Of a DNA stretch of 64,000 nt, positions 1 to 11,826 are shown in pieces; within the stretch, counting starts at the first letter, position 1, and every line of letters begins with the position of its first letter. Under the pieces are notes generated by a model. That model searched no databases and was not told where the DNA came from. It saw nothing but the letters and a program-made list of their open reading frames with translations. Source of the stretch: Adiantum capillus-veneris (Eukaryota > Streptophyta > Polypodiopsida > Polypodiales > Pteridaceae); NCBI GenBank assembly GCA_014529385.2, contig CM043960.1:117064043-117128042 (forward strand), read 5' to 3'. The translations under genes and the position numbers were made by a program.

Positions 1-136
1 ACCTGGCTATGGAAAATGGGCAAACCTTTATTCGATGCACCATGCATGGATATGTACATATGCGCAATTCATTGCTCCAAAAAACTCCTGACACCGTGAA
101 GGAATTGATTTTTGTTTTATAAGTGTTTTACTTAGT

Positions 137-300
137 GCTTGAAGCTTCCATCTTCATTGCACTAGCTAGTTATTGAAGGAACACAAAGAATTGTATTGTA
201 AAATGTCTCTCTTGATGGGGGAAACCTATAATACAAAGCCTTTTGGAGGGGGACCAGCTCCATGCAAATCCGGTGCTCAACTGTTTTCAATAGCTTATCT
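137..300 (+). repeat. Direct repeat, copy 1 (LTR-like)
   Basis: This stretch matches 1916-2078 with scattered substitutions and small gaps. Shared blocks include CTTCCATCTTCATTGCA, TCTCTCTTGATGGG and a run around CTCAACTGTT. The second copy lies shortly upstream of a tRNA-iMet-type primer site, so the pair is probably LTR material of one retroelement family. The 1.78-kb spacing could be two LTRs, or a repeat inside one long LTR; I cannot tell which. Confidence 0.5.
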
Positions 301-898
301 AATTAGGTGTTATGCTTTTTGTTGCTCTCTCCACCCAAGCACTCATGTTATGCTCATTAGGAATCTATTCTAATGAAATGCTCACTATGTTCATGCTATT
401 TTCCACTGCACACAAGTTTCTAGGCCATTAAATGTTACATTGTCGCTACTTGAGATGAAGATGCTGACAAAAAAGAGTCTGTTAGACCATCTACCTTTAC
501 ACATGAAACTTAGGAAAGTCAAAGGGGAGGGGCAGACCCCCAAAGGGAGTAAGAAGCTGCTTGTTACTGGAGCAGACCTTTTCAAAGACCCTTTATTTAG
601 ATGTCATAAAATCTAATATCTAACAAGCCCAAATGATTTTATCATATTAAATTGATCATCTAATGTGGGAGAATAAATGGGAACAAGGGTTAGAATATAG
701 ACATGCTTTCATATCTATCTCAACATGGGGCCAATGGTAAAGGGGTCCAAATGAGAGATGGTATGTCAAAGAGAAAGGCTAGATAATGGATCTTAAAGAC
801 CTTAGGTTAGCTTCATTAAAGACCTCCAAAGGTTAGCGTGAAAAAGTCCTTTGACCTTAGGTAAGCTAGGGCTGAGGTTGAGGTGGGAACCCAGCACA

Positions 899-1108
899 AG
901 CTTGAGGTGCTTGCCGTGCCTGCTGACTAAGGTTCTTGAGGTGCTTGTCATGCTTGATGACCAAGGTTCTTGAGGTGCTTGTCGTTCTTGATGACTAAGA
1001 TGCTTGAGGTGCGTGTCGTTCTTGTCGATGACTAGGAAGCCAGAGGTGCTTGTGGGAACACTACCAAGTCTTGAGGTGCTTTGTCATGCTTGGTGACTAA
1101 GGTGCTTG
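899..1108 (+). repeat. 34-bp minisatellite
   Basis: CTTGAGGTGCTTG recurs at 901, 935, 969 and 1003 (34-bp steps), with further degenerate units to about 1108. Most units end in a variant of TGATGACTAAGGTT. There is no convincing coding frame; it lies between the two LTR-like direct repeats and may be an internal LTR minisatellite. Confidence 0.7.
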
Positions 1109-1915
1109 GGGGTAAGGTGCCCAAAAAGTCAAACCACGTCCCTACAAGAGAGGGGGCAAGCCCTAAATCTAGGGGGATGAGAGAGAACACACACACCCTC
1201 ACACAAGGCAAGCTTGGTACAAAGAAAGCAAAAGGGACACTTGCCAAGATCCTCCTCACGTTTCCCTCATGGTGTGCCTAAAGCCTATTGGTTGGCCTCC
1301 CGAGGAGTCCAATGACAAATTAGTTTATTTAATTAATTGTTTTTGCATTTATCAAGTCCTCTCTCTCAAAGGGGAAAGGGGGACACTTGTCCCAAGACTA
1401 GCATGCTTGCTTGATATGCCTCTTGCTTATGATTGGCTAGGCTTGTAGGGGTCCAATGAGCTTGAAGCATGAGCTACAAGGGGGAGGGGGGGGTCAATCA
1501 AAGCAAGCTAGGGGGTTGCTTGAGGGGTATACTCTTCCACACAAACTCACACACACTCTAATTTTGTGTAGTGCAAAGTCGTGTGCAAAGTGCAAGAGCT
1601 CCCTCTCCTTCTCCAAGCAAGTAGAGGAGGTTGAGAGCCTACACCAACACTCTTGGCTATGGAATGAAAATCCAACCAAGAGCCATGCTTCAATGCTTAA
1701 GCTTTCCATCTTCTCCACCTTCATTACTATGCTATTATGTATGTTAGCAAGAAGAATGATGATAAGTGAGGAAAAACTTCTTTCTCCTATGAAATTTTTC
1801 TTCTTCCTCTTCCCTACCCTCATTCCCCGCTAGCTCTCTCCACCTTCGAAGGTGTTTGAGGCCCAAGGCTTGGGATAGTTAATGCTTTCCACAAATTTTA
1901 TGTTATGCTCGTTAT

Positions 1916-2078
1916 GCATGAAGCTTTCCATCTTCATTGCATCACCTAGGTCACAAGAAACACAAAGATTGTATTGTACCAAGTCTCTCTTGATGGGAGA
2001 AACTATAATAAAATGCCTATTGGACGGGGGATCTTCGGCTCCACATAAATCCGGTCCTCAACTGTTGTCATGTTCTCT
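1916..2078 (+). repeat. Direct repeat, copy 2 (LTR-like)
   Basis: Second copy of the repeat at 137-300. A shorter partial copy (AAGCTTTCCATCTTC) also occurs near 1699. It ends about 170 bp before the primer-binding site at 2245, which suggests it lies in the 3' part of an LTR that ends near 2243. Confidence 0.5.
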
Positions 2079-2244
2079 AAACCCTCTCTCTTGCAAAAGT
2101 ATTATTCATGACAAGTTAACTAAATGCTATGTTTATGTTGCTACCATTAATTAATTTGACCCTCTATGCTCACAAAGTAATTTCACAAAAGTACTTTCTC
2201 TATTTTTCGCTACTCTCAAAGGTCATAGGCCATTTCCCTTACAT

Positions 2245-2256
2245 TGGTATCAGAGC
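2245..2256 (+). other. Primer-binding site (tRNA-iMet type)
   Basis: TGGTATCAGAGC is the canonical primer-binding sequence complementary to the 3' end of plant initiator tRNA-Met. It directly follows TTACA, a plausible LTR 3' end. The internal region after it has no long open frame and gives way at about 2665 to sequence of a different LTR-like family in the opposite orientation, so this element is a remnant. Confidence 0.65.
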
Positions 2257-2664
2257 ATTTGGTTTCTCTTTTCTTGCTTAAGAAGAGAGGTCCTTAAGTA
2301 GCCTATAAATGGTGATTTTGTTAATTATACTAGGGTAAGTTGGATTGGGATCTATTATCGGTTTTGTTGAGCCTACTATGTGGGATATGGTACATACCTC
2401 AGGAGATTTGGACTTAATAATGGGGTCTTTTTAGACTTTCTATAGCTTTACCATTATCAACCATAAGAAGTTGGAAAGGAGCTATTGCTTGGAAATTCTA
2501 CAATATTAGACCCACTCCACTATTCTCTATAATTAACCACTTCGAGTCGTGGATGTACATAATTAAGTGCCAATTTTCAAAGGCTAAGATGAGTAGCAAC
2601 TAAGGTTTTTAATTGCTAAAGCATACACAAAGTAAGTACTCAAAATTTTGTTAACATGGATGAT

Positions 2665-3010
2665 AATCATTAGGTAAAATATGGACTCTCCATGGGCCTT
2701 GTAAGAATCCCTAATCTTAAGGAAGTATGTTGTGATTAAGGGAGACAAAGGAAATGATGAGGGCTATTTTGGTAGGTCATTTTCTAGCCTTCAAGCCTAG
2801 AAAAGCTGGGGTAAGTAGTGACTAGGAGGCTACCTTCTCTCTCTAGCTTTTCAGCATCTCCTAGAGAAAAGGGGGTGTCATAAAGAGGGAGAGGGACCCT
2901 TGTACAAAAAGAGAACCCCACCTTTCATTTTTTTCTAAAAACTCGGCCAAAAATAAACCCTAAAAATTTGAAATTTATTGAAATTTTCAAAAGTAGTCAT
3001 TTCCCCCCAA
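2665..3010 (-). repeat. LTR-like segment, inverted copy of 7775-8090
   Basis: The reverse complement aligns in order with 7775-8090: the block around GTGTCATAAAG, then GAGGGACCCTTG, then ACAAAAAG, and at the outer end GGACTCTCCAT next to an ATTAGG motif. The right-hand copy precedes a Gypsy gag, so this is probably the LTR or leader of a related element on the minus strand. The following 3011-3500 is pyrimidine-rich with repeated CTCCCTCT and CATCTACCTC words and corresponds to the purine-rich minisatellite next to the other arm. 3500-4365 shows nothing I can support. Confidence 0.5.
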
Positions 3011-4368
3011 AAAGTGACCCCAAACCTATTCTAATATCAAACAATCATTTTTTGCCTCCAAAATCCCTTTTTCTCTCTCCATGTCTCCTCTTTGTCTCTC
3101 TCACTCCCCTTCCTCAAAGTAGCCATGCCCACCATAGCCAGGACCTGCTGCATCTCCCTCTTCATTATAGAATTTTGCATCTCCCTCTCCATCTACCTGT
3201 TAAACCCTCCCTCTCATTCTCACACACTCCTGGATATGCCTCTTCATCTACCTGCTAAACACTTCCTCTCACTGTCACATTCCTCTCCACTCTCTTCTTT
3301 CTATCCCTGTACCCTCTTCCATTGTTCACTGTCCTCCCTCAAAAATACCAAGTCTACCGTAAGCCAAGATCTACAGCAACTACCTCTTCATCTACCTCCT
3401 CAATCTTCCATTTCAATGTCAACTTCCCCTCCCCTGACCCTAACCCTTCCCTCCCACTCAACTTCCCCTATCAACCAAGCCCACCCTGATTACAAGCTAA
3501 TGTAGTTGTCTTCACATCCACCTTTGCCTCTATTGCATCCCACAACACTAATACCCAACTTCTACAAGCTATGGAAAAGACTCTAGCATACCCAACTTCT
3601 TGCAAGCTATGGAATAGAATATTTATTTTTCATGTAAGGTGGAGTCACATCACAAACTTTCTAGTTGGAAGGACACAAAAGGGTGCCCCTGGACCACAGG
3701 TGGAAACTCCATAGCCATGAAACAGAGATGGATCCCAAGCATAGGAAGGTCAAGTATGTCAAGCAATGGCGATGTTACTTTACACAAGGGCACTGGTTTC
3801 AAACCTGAGTGTATTTGAGGCAACATTTGAAGAATTTAGATCTGTACTCTATACATGCCGATCATGTATCCATAATGCCCAAAGCTATCGACATAGCTTT
3901 TACTTTGTAATCTCATAAAATCATGTTTGAGGTGGTCTGCAATGGACATGGTTTTGTAACAACAAGCGCTATGGCTTTAATATATGAAATCTTTGATCTT
4001 GCAAATTAGTTTCCATGTAGCAATTTCTTTGAAGATTTGATTCTTACTGAGGGGTTTGATGCTTATACAAGTGTGTCACATGAATACGGTAAATTATTGG
4101 TGAATACTAGGGGTTCATAACTAATATAGAAAGTGTTGAGCCAATGTTGAGAATTATGCTAGTGGGGAGGATTACCCATCACTCATAAGCCTGCATCAAG
4201 ATGGGCCATGTAATTGCATCATGGTAGCATTTCTGAGGCTGCAAAACTATATCAACCAATGCTTCAAAGGTAGGGGCTAGTTGGTTAGTTTAGGAGAGGA
4301 GGCAAGGGTGCCTATTCATGCATTGGATGGAAAAGAGGCATGGGATGGGTTTAGAAAACCTTTATTAT

Positions 4369-4400
4369 CTCTCTCTCTCTCTCTCTCTCCCCCCCCCCCC
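4369..4400 (+). repeat. (CT)n followed by poly-C
   Basis: About ten CT dinucleotides run directly into about ten C residues. Simple repeat. Confidence 0.9.
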
Positions 4401-4719
4401 CATATCTCTTTGCTTTCAGCTAGCTAGCCATGTATGATCAATTATTTTTTGCATAAACTTATAGAGTAGTGTTTTGTATTAATAGAATATTGGCTCCTTT
4501 ATGGGTAGCTTCTTTAAGAATCAATTATCTCTCTCTGTATCTCTCCCTTTTGTGCATGTTATGGCCATTTGCTTCAACTCTCTTTCGCTAGTAGGCCTTT
4601 GTGAGACTAAAAAGTGTCTTGTACAACCAAGAAAAGCACCCCCTTTTTCTTTAGAGACCAGAACTAGAGCATACACACTATGGGGCACTGTCCTGAAAAT
4701 CAAAGGGGGGCTTTCAACG

Positions 4720-5200
4720 CGCCATGGTATGAGATAGCTATTATTCAGTGCATGGTTGAGTGAAGTTTGAACATCCTGTAGGACCATGTCAACCATGCCA
4801 AAGCAAGCTGGCACAAAAAGAAGGCAAGTCAAGGGATGCATAGGCCTTGGGAGTCCCAAAAAAATCTTGCCACAAGGGAGCGCATTTGGGCCTTCCATAG
4901 GTCTATGGAAGGCCCAAATGCGCTCCCTTGTGGCAGGGGGTGCATTGGCCTTGGGAGGCCCAAAAAAATCCTGCCACAAGGGAGCGCATGCGCCTTCCAT
5001 AGACGTATGGAAGGCCCAAATGCGCTCCCTTGTGGCAGGATTTTTTTGGGCCTCCCAAGGCCTATGCACCCCCTGCCTTGCCTCCTACTCTTTGTGCTTG
5101 CTTAGTTTTGGGCATGGTGGCCTTGGGCCTACAGGATAACCATGAACATCCATCCAAAGAAGCATTTTACAAAACTATAGCTCATATGATATATCTAGAA
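4720..5200. repeat. Fold-back element of nested inverted repeats
   Basis: Two hairpins sit side by side inside a longer one. The word GCCACAAGGGAGCGCAT and its complement ATGCGCTCCCTTGTGGC alternate four times (near 4870, 4920, 4975, 5020). The first hairpin folds at CCATAG-GT-CTATGG near 4900 with arms of about 35 bp that are almost perfect. Outer arms pair CATAGGCCTTGGGAG (4839) with CTCCCAAGGCCTATG (5052). Weaker pairing extends outward, with CCTGTAGG near 4775 facing CCTACAGG near 5129 and AGATAGCTAT facing ATAGCTCATAT. Open frames crossing it are by-products of the repeat. It could be a fold-back or MITE-type transposon or a small-RNA hairpin locus. Confidence 0.75.
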
Positions 5201-5429
5201 AAAGAAAACTCATCCTCTACTACAAATGGATATAGATGGCTCACCATGTGCATGATGCATTCTCTACTCATTCTCTGCTATACAGATGGCTCAAAGTATA
5301 CATGATGCATACTCAATTAGCAAGCAATCTAAGGAGTAACTTGTCTTGGGTTTGATCCATGTATCATGTCATTTATCCATCATAAGAGTGTATCCTCAAT
5401 AAAGGGGCAATTCCCTTGAGTTCCAAAAG

Positions 5430-5431
<2 letters not shown>

Positions 5432-5506
<75 letters not shown>
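5432..5506 (+). repeat. (CT)n microsatellite
   Basis: About 37 uninterrupted CT dinucleotides. Confidence 0.97.
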
Positions 5507-5510
<4 letters not shown>

Positions 5511-5690
5511 CTAGTTATCTATCTATTTATCTATCTTTGTGTTTTTTATCTACATGTGTATCTATCTATCTATTTATTTATCTATCAAATTATCTATCCA
5601 TCTATCTATCTATCTATTAATGCATTTATCTATATCTATTTGTCTGTTTGTCTATTTATCCTCCATCTATCTATGTACAATATATATATA
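5507..5690 (+). repeat. Imperfect TATC/TCTA tetranucleotide tract
   Basis: Repeated TATC-type tetranucleotides with interruptions, grading into TATATA near 5685. The short open frames here, rich in Ile, Tyr, Leu and Ser, are repeat artefacts. Confidence 0.9.
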
Positions 5691-5849
5691 TGTATATCCC
5701 CTATCTCTATCTTGTTTGTTCGCTCTCTTTTCTTTATTTTGATTTCATAGTCTGTGTTCCTTGGGGATTTCAAAGAACACAAGCTTATGGTTGAACTTAC
5801 ACAAATTCATATCAAATACAACATAATAGCATGCCATTGCATTATTCAT

Positions 5850-6173
5850 GGCAAAGGTAGAACGAAGTGTTTGCACAATGCCAAGAGGGGATTCATGTGT
5901 GTGCTTGCAAACATGAGGGAATATGATTGTTGTATCTTTCTTGGATTAGGTTTGAGTGTGTTCTTTCAAAAATTTGAAGCCTGCCAAATATATTGAGATA
6001 AACTCTAAGTGCTCATGAACTAAATGTTTGTTCAATGCCAAAGGAGGTTCATGTCTATGCCTGCAACACAAGATAATATGATTGCTCTATCTTGCTTAGA
6101 TTAGTTTTGAGTATGGGATTCTTCTAAGAATTTAAAGCTTGCCACCATTTTGAGATAAACTTTAAGTGCTCAT
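5850..6173 (+). repeat. Tandem duplication, about 158 bp x 2
   Basis: The segment ending GAGATAAACTCTAAGTGCTC (about 5994) is repeated as GAGATAAACTTTAAGTGCTC (about 6152). Internally, AAGTGTTTGCACAATGCCAA is matched by AAATGTTTGTTCAATGCCAA about 158 bp later. The copies are diverged. The flanking 6174-7250 has only short frames on both strands and I recognise nothing in it. Confidence 0.65.
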
Positions 6174-7259
6174 ACAACAGAAAATGAATCAAACCTGACC
6201 TTTGAGATTAGATGGCTTACTAGATCTACATGAAGGCACATTGAAAAGGTGTACTTGCTACCAAAAAATCAATTCACTTATGAGCACCAAAAATTTGGCA
6301 GGAAGCACAATACCCATACAAGATTAGATGAAACAAAAATTGATCACAAGCACAACATCATATAGTTGAAGATTAACTAGAGTGGACAAAAATGTAATGA
6401 AACAAGAGTGCTTTCTATTCAAGTAGTTTCATTACAAAGTTTGTAGCTTGGCTACAATAATAGCTTGGGATGTTATGTACTGGATCAAATACATTGAATG
6501 GAATATAGACTGAGGCAATTGCTATGCTCTTAGCAGGGCTTGTCTCATCATTGATAACTCCATGGACCCCCATATCCACAAGTATACACACCAAACAAAG
6601 ACTGTTTAGAATGATCTTTTGATTGGAGAAGTCGCACTTTCCACTTGACACCAAACCAAGTTGAGCCCAACCATCCACTGCAGTAACATCCTGTAATACA
6701 ACAAATATGGTGTTAGCTACTATAGTTTAAATTAATATACATTGTTGAGTTATATAGATTAGTTCTTATCTATAGTATGCACAACCATAAAGGTACCCGA
6801 GAGGCATTCAAGCGGTTGCTTTGCAAGTAAGCTGGATAAAAAAATACGTTCACAAATACCATTGTCAAAAAATATGAACACATGCAAATTAAAGAGGACA
6901 TACCCATAAGATGACTTAGCATTAGACTTACAATGAGGTGAAAATTGGTTTGAAGCTCTCTGCAAGTGGATCTCAGCTACACTATACACATGTTGAGTGA
7001 TGGCCACCATCCCAGGTTTTGTTTTGAAAGCCATTAGTCTTCACTTCCAATGGCGTTCCAGTATGCCTCGACATTGTACTCCATGAGGACCAACACTGAA
7101 CGGTTGCATGTAGACCCATGAGCCTTGATAAATACCTGTGGGATCCATTCCACCTTCGAGCTCTTTGTGTTGTGCAGTATGACCTTTTGTATCTCCAACT
7201 TGGGTTTTCTATGCATGGTATGGGTGGACATTCTTGGGAAGAGGTCGGGTGGCCACACA

Positions 7260-7740
7260 GTAGAGAGAGATTGGGAAGGGGGAGGGGGGTGAGGGTTGGA
7301 GAGAAGGATAGTGAGGTCTACATAGTACAGAGAGAATGAACGGGAGAAAGGGAGAGATAGAGAGGATGGAGAGTGAGCTTTTGGCTATGGTGGGATAGTG
7401 ATGAGCTTTGGGCTATGGTGGGCTGCATTGTGGAGAATGGAGGGGTGAGGGGAGGGAGAGCTAGAGAGGATGGAGAGTGAGCATTTGGCTATGGTGGGGT
7501 TGACTGTAGAGAGAGTGAGGAGAGGGAGGGGGGATAGCTGAAGAGGAGGATAGTGATGAGCTTTGGGCTATGGTGGACTGCACAGCACAGAGAGAATGGA
7601 GGGGGGAGGGGAGGGAGAGCTAGAGAAGATGGAGAGTGAGCTTTTGGCTATGGTGGGGTTGACTACAGAGAGAGAGTGAGGGGAGGGGAGGGGGCAGGGG
7701 AGAGAAGATTGTGGGAGAGATAGAGAGAGGGAATTTGAAG
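7260..7740 (+). repeat. Purine-rich minisatellite region
   Basis: GGAGAGTGAGC followed by TTTGGCTATGGTGGG recurs near 7368, 7471 and 7631, mixed with GAGGGGAGGGAGAG blocks. The complement appears in diverged form at 3100-3450 next to the inverted LTR-like arm, so it probably belongs to the same element family. Confidence 0.65.
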
Positions 7741-7774
7741 AGAAAAAGTGACTTTTTGATGTTTGGTTATGTTT

Positions 7775-8090
7775 TGGGCAATTTTGGAGGGAAAATGGTC
7801 ATTTTTGAGACTTTTCAAATTTTTAGGGTTTTTTGACTTGCGCGATTTTTCTTTTGGGGTCCCTTTTTGTCAAGGGTCCCTCTCTAGGCTTTATGACACC
7901 TCTTCCCCCCCCCAGTCCACCTCCCCTTTCTCTCTAGGAATCAAGCATTGAAGAGGGGGACAAATAGGCTGCCCCCCTATCTCTCCTTAGGCTATAGGTG
8001 ATATCCCAAGAGCCCTTTCATTGGTCCTCCACTAACCCTTCCCTAATCAAAAGGGCCCTAGGAGAGTCCATATTTTTCCTAATGTAACCA
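7775..8090 (+). repeat. LTR-like or leader segment upstream of gag
   Basis: Inverted counterpart of 2665-3010. It ends about 10 bp before a gag start at 8101, which places it as the LTR 3' end or leader of that element. I see no clean primer-binding site between it and the ATG, so the LTR boundary is not defined. Confidence 0.45.
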
Positions 8091-8100
8091 AGAGAGTAGA

Positions 8101-9115
8101 ATGAACATTGACAACTTTGATTTTGCACATGAAGGTGCTAATGATTATGCCCCCATGTTTGTCAATTATCTTGTTACTAGGTTACAACAAGCTATGGGCA
8201 ACTCTACTTTGCAAGCCGAAGTTACTCAACAACTTTGTGCTTACGGGATTTTCCTTCCTCTCCAAGAGGAGAGAGCTCTTATGAGGCCTCTTGAAGAGAC
8301 CCCCAAAACAAGACTCTCTCCCATACGAGAGGAGGAATCCAAAGAGCAAGAAAGTAATGAAACTTTAAGTTCTTCTGAAGGTCTAGCTCCACGAAGACAG
8401 CGGTTTAGAAAATTTTCAACTCCTCCCAAGAGGAAAAGATTAACACACAGTCCTCCTCATCACTCCAAAAGGGAAGAGAGGAAACAAAGGAAGTAAAGGG
8501 CAAGACAGAGGTAACCCTCTTCTCGTTCTTCTTCACCTTCCTCCTCTTCCGATGAAAGCTATGGCTATTCTCCTAAAGAATACAAGAGGGCAGGACATCA
8601 CAAATCATTCCCTGCATGGTGAAGGTCACAAAAGCTCAAGAAGTTCAAAGAGGGAGGAAAGAGTATCTCTTTTCTCACCTATGATGGCACCTTTGGAGAC
8701 GAGGGCTTCATCCAGCAATTTGATGCAGCCTTTGGAGACGAGGGCTTCACGGAGTCCTCCAAGCTACACCATGTAGCTATACACTTCCAAAAATCTGCTC
8801 GTCAATGGTGGGCTAGCCTTTGTGGCAACGGTGAAGCCCCAAATACATGGAAAACTCTACAAGTTTCCATCATGAAGTAATTCCTTGCAAGCGATGCAAA
8901 GGACAAAGTGCTCACCAAATGGTGAAATTTAAAGCTTCTCTCCCATGAGTCTATTCACAATTATGTGGACAAGTTTTGGGACTTACATCTCAAGGCTACT
9001 GTCTTCCAAAAGATAGAATTTTTTGAGCAAAAGCAGTAGTTTTGTGTGGGATTACCTGAAGAGATGGCCGAGTATGTCAACTCCCAAGACCTGGTTCTAT
9101 TACCAAAGTAATCCA
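8101..9115 (+). pseudogene. Gypsy gag remnant
   Basis: An open frame of 131 codons starts at ATG 8101. Its N-terminal part is acidic and its end is Arg/Lys/Ser-rich. After a break, a retrotransposon gag domain follows in pieces (about 8660-9100): the words ARQWWASL, NTWKTLQ and IHNYVDKFW are typical of the capsid-like Retrotrans_gag region. In-frame stops occur near 8878, 8923 and 9037. A tandem duplication of about 45 bp (the repeated FGDEGF words near 8690 and 8735) lies just before the domain. No zinc knuckle follows. 9116-9650 shows nothing supportable. Confidence 0.6.
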
Positions 9116-9650
9116 CCACACCATGATGGCTTTGCGCATCAATTTCCAACAAGCAGCTATAATGCCTATTGCTTTGCAATGGAACAATAAGCACTACGGG
9201 AATGGATACCCTCACACTGCCTTACATTATATGAACAACAAGTTATATGAAGACAAAATAGAAGACAATACACAAGGACTAAACACCGTCGTCTACATTG
9301 ATATGTAACAGAACACATTACATGAGAATGATATATTGATTGCATGAACAAATATCCACAAAGAATAGTATGCCCCCCCAAATACACCCGTTGCTTCAGT
9401 GCAGATCGAGAACAATGCAAAACCCCGTCCAGTCTCATGATATCCCATGAAGAACTGTCCCAAAGCCGCATGACTCCTAGTCTGCAATGTTCGGACATTT
9501 CCAAGACCGCAATGTGCCGCTTATGCCGTATTACCTAGCACGCACGGTGGATTGTGTGAACCCACAGCTTTAGCCTCTTTGTGTCAAAGGCTCGGGTTGC
9601 TACTCCTCTTCCCACTCTGGTGACGAGGAAATATCGATGTAGCCAAATCC

Positions 9651-11826
9651 TCAAAAATCTTGCCTATGGGCCCTGTAAACCTCCGCCAACAACTGTGGAT
9701 CTATCTCAAGCTGCTCTGGCCAAGGATCGCTTGGCATGAATTGTGTTGGTAGGGAAACAGACTGAGGGGTCTGTGGTAAAGGGGCAAGAGGGGTATGATT
9801 AGGGTAATACCGAGCCAAGTATCTGTTTAGAGTAGACCAAAAAGGTGGACATGGAGGGAGACTGAGTGAAAATGAATGAGCCAGTGTCTCCGCCCAAAAA
9901 CAGACATTACGTTGCTCCCTACAAAGACGAAAAATCACCCACTGCAAACGAGAGACATGGGCTTGGGCCTCAACACATTCTTTTGTAGCATTCACCCAAT
10001 TAGATTTATCAAAACCTTCTTGGACAATGCTCTTACCTTTGTCATTAGTCGGCGGCTCAGGCTGGCTCACCGCAACTTGTTGAGTTGGTTGTTGTGTTAG
10101 CACCTCATCAGATAGCCTTGACCTCCAATTCTGCATTTGACCCTCCATAAAAATGTGCAGGTCCTATTGCAACTCCACTGTTAAGGCATCAAGATCATTC
10201 ATATTAATCATCACATCACCAAGATGTGATGCTAAATAATTGGCTAGGCTATTCTGTGTGCGCAATTGAAGAAGCTCATCTTGAACAGAAGCGACAACAC
10301 AAAATTAGCCCCCCTCAAAGCCTGCATTTCATCAGCCTGCTGCCGTATTGTACCATCCAATGCTGAGTTTTGGCTTGTCAGCTCCGCATTGCAAGCCTGC
10401 AAAGCAGCCACCTATGTTTCAAGCTTGGTAACGAGTGCCTAAGTGCTGGAGCTGGCCAAACCGACCGTAGGGAATCCACAATGCACTGTGAAAATGCTCC
10501 TCACGCCTGGAGCTAGATCCAAGGGATTTGTGGTACTTGTCTCCCAAGGTAGAGCTACTGGAATAGTGCCCACCATAGTGGTAAACTGCTATATTAACAC
10601 CAAACTTGCTCCTACATTCTTCGTCGCGCTAGTGTGCAACTACGGAATCCTCTGGCATTCTGTCACCGATCAAAGACAATGTCGCAATAGGAGGTGGTGT
10701 TGAAAGCACGACCTCCTCCCGTCCTCGCTTTCGGCTTGATGTCCCTGAAGTGGCCATCTCCTGTGAACCAGAGTCTACCACTACAATTGAAGTACCAGTC
10801 ACATCCAATACTCGAGTAGGTGTTTGAGATACCCTCTCAACAAGAACTGCCAAACTTTGAGCCTATGTCGACTGCATAGTATTGCGTGCAAGAAATCGAT
10901 CATCCTCAAAGTGGCACAAAGGGCGAAGGGCAAGAGGAAAAACGTCTTGCAAGGGAAACACCAGAGTAAGAAGTTGCCCAACCTTGGTATTCGTTGGAGT
11001 ACTACGTCCCGTCTACCCCACCACTCATTGACATTCTACTAGCAATCATTCTTGGACGATCGCTACGCAAGCTACTGGCCCAAAGTTGGCCGAATGCAAT
11101 GCATTATGCACTTTAGCAGAAATTGTGTAGGTTTTGGCTTGCAATCAAATTGCCTCCAAGAACCAACGATATGCATCTCTTATCACTGCATCAGTGAGCC
11201 CTGATAACTTATATTTTCCCTTCATGTTTAAGCCAAACTCCAGCTCTGCCTCTGCATTAGCAGGAATAATATGTGACGCTCACACAACACCATCACTTGG
11301 CAGGCAACAACATCTTGAAATTCTTTCAGCTATCAAAACTGAATTTGTTGATTGTTAACCTACACCATATCATTAAGAGCTAACTACTCAATCAAAGTCG
11401 GGGCATGCGGGTGAATAGGAATACCCTACTAATTGAGGTTGGCGAAGACGCGCAAGTGCAAATCTTGCAATCATGTGTCCACTCGTCTAAGAGCCAGCTC
11501 TACTGCACAGGAGTAAATGGAATGCACTGTAACAAGAAGGCCGTCATGGTGGCAACAACACACAGAAGAAAAGAAGAACGAAGAAGCACAACCTTGCAAA
11601 AGCCCTGCAAATAGCGTGAGCAAAGTATAAGATAGCTACTGCATGCACACAACTCACAAAAAGTTCTCAAAATAGGGCATGCCACGGTGTCACAATCATC
11701 ATAACCCTTTTTCTGCTTTTCAAGATTGCATGTTAAATGATCCCCAATCATGATTACAGTGGCTTTTGGATCTTGTACCACAGCAAAGGGGCACTGAATC
11801 GAGGTAGGTGAAAAATAATGGTGCAG
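9651..11826 (-). pseudogene. 3' region of a minus-strand Gypsy element
   Basis: This lies downstream (in minus sense) of the integrase remnant at 11827-12660. It holds a minus-strand open frame at 9651-10148 (165 codons, Gln/Pro-rich, no recognised domain) and a shorter one at 10629-10853 containing a basic RKRGREE motif. They could be remnants of a 3' ORF after pol, or unrelated sequence. Between them I see only short broken frames. Confidence 0.35.

Noticed and set aside
4521..5139. Overlapping open frames on both strands (up to 182 codons)
   Set aside because: They come from the inverted-repeat word repeated in the fold-back element; both strands encode the same peptide units, which is a repeat signature and not a gene.
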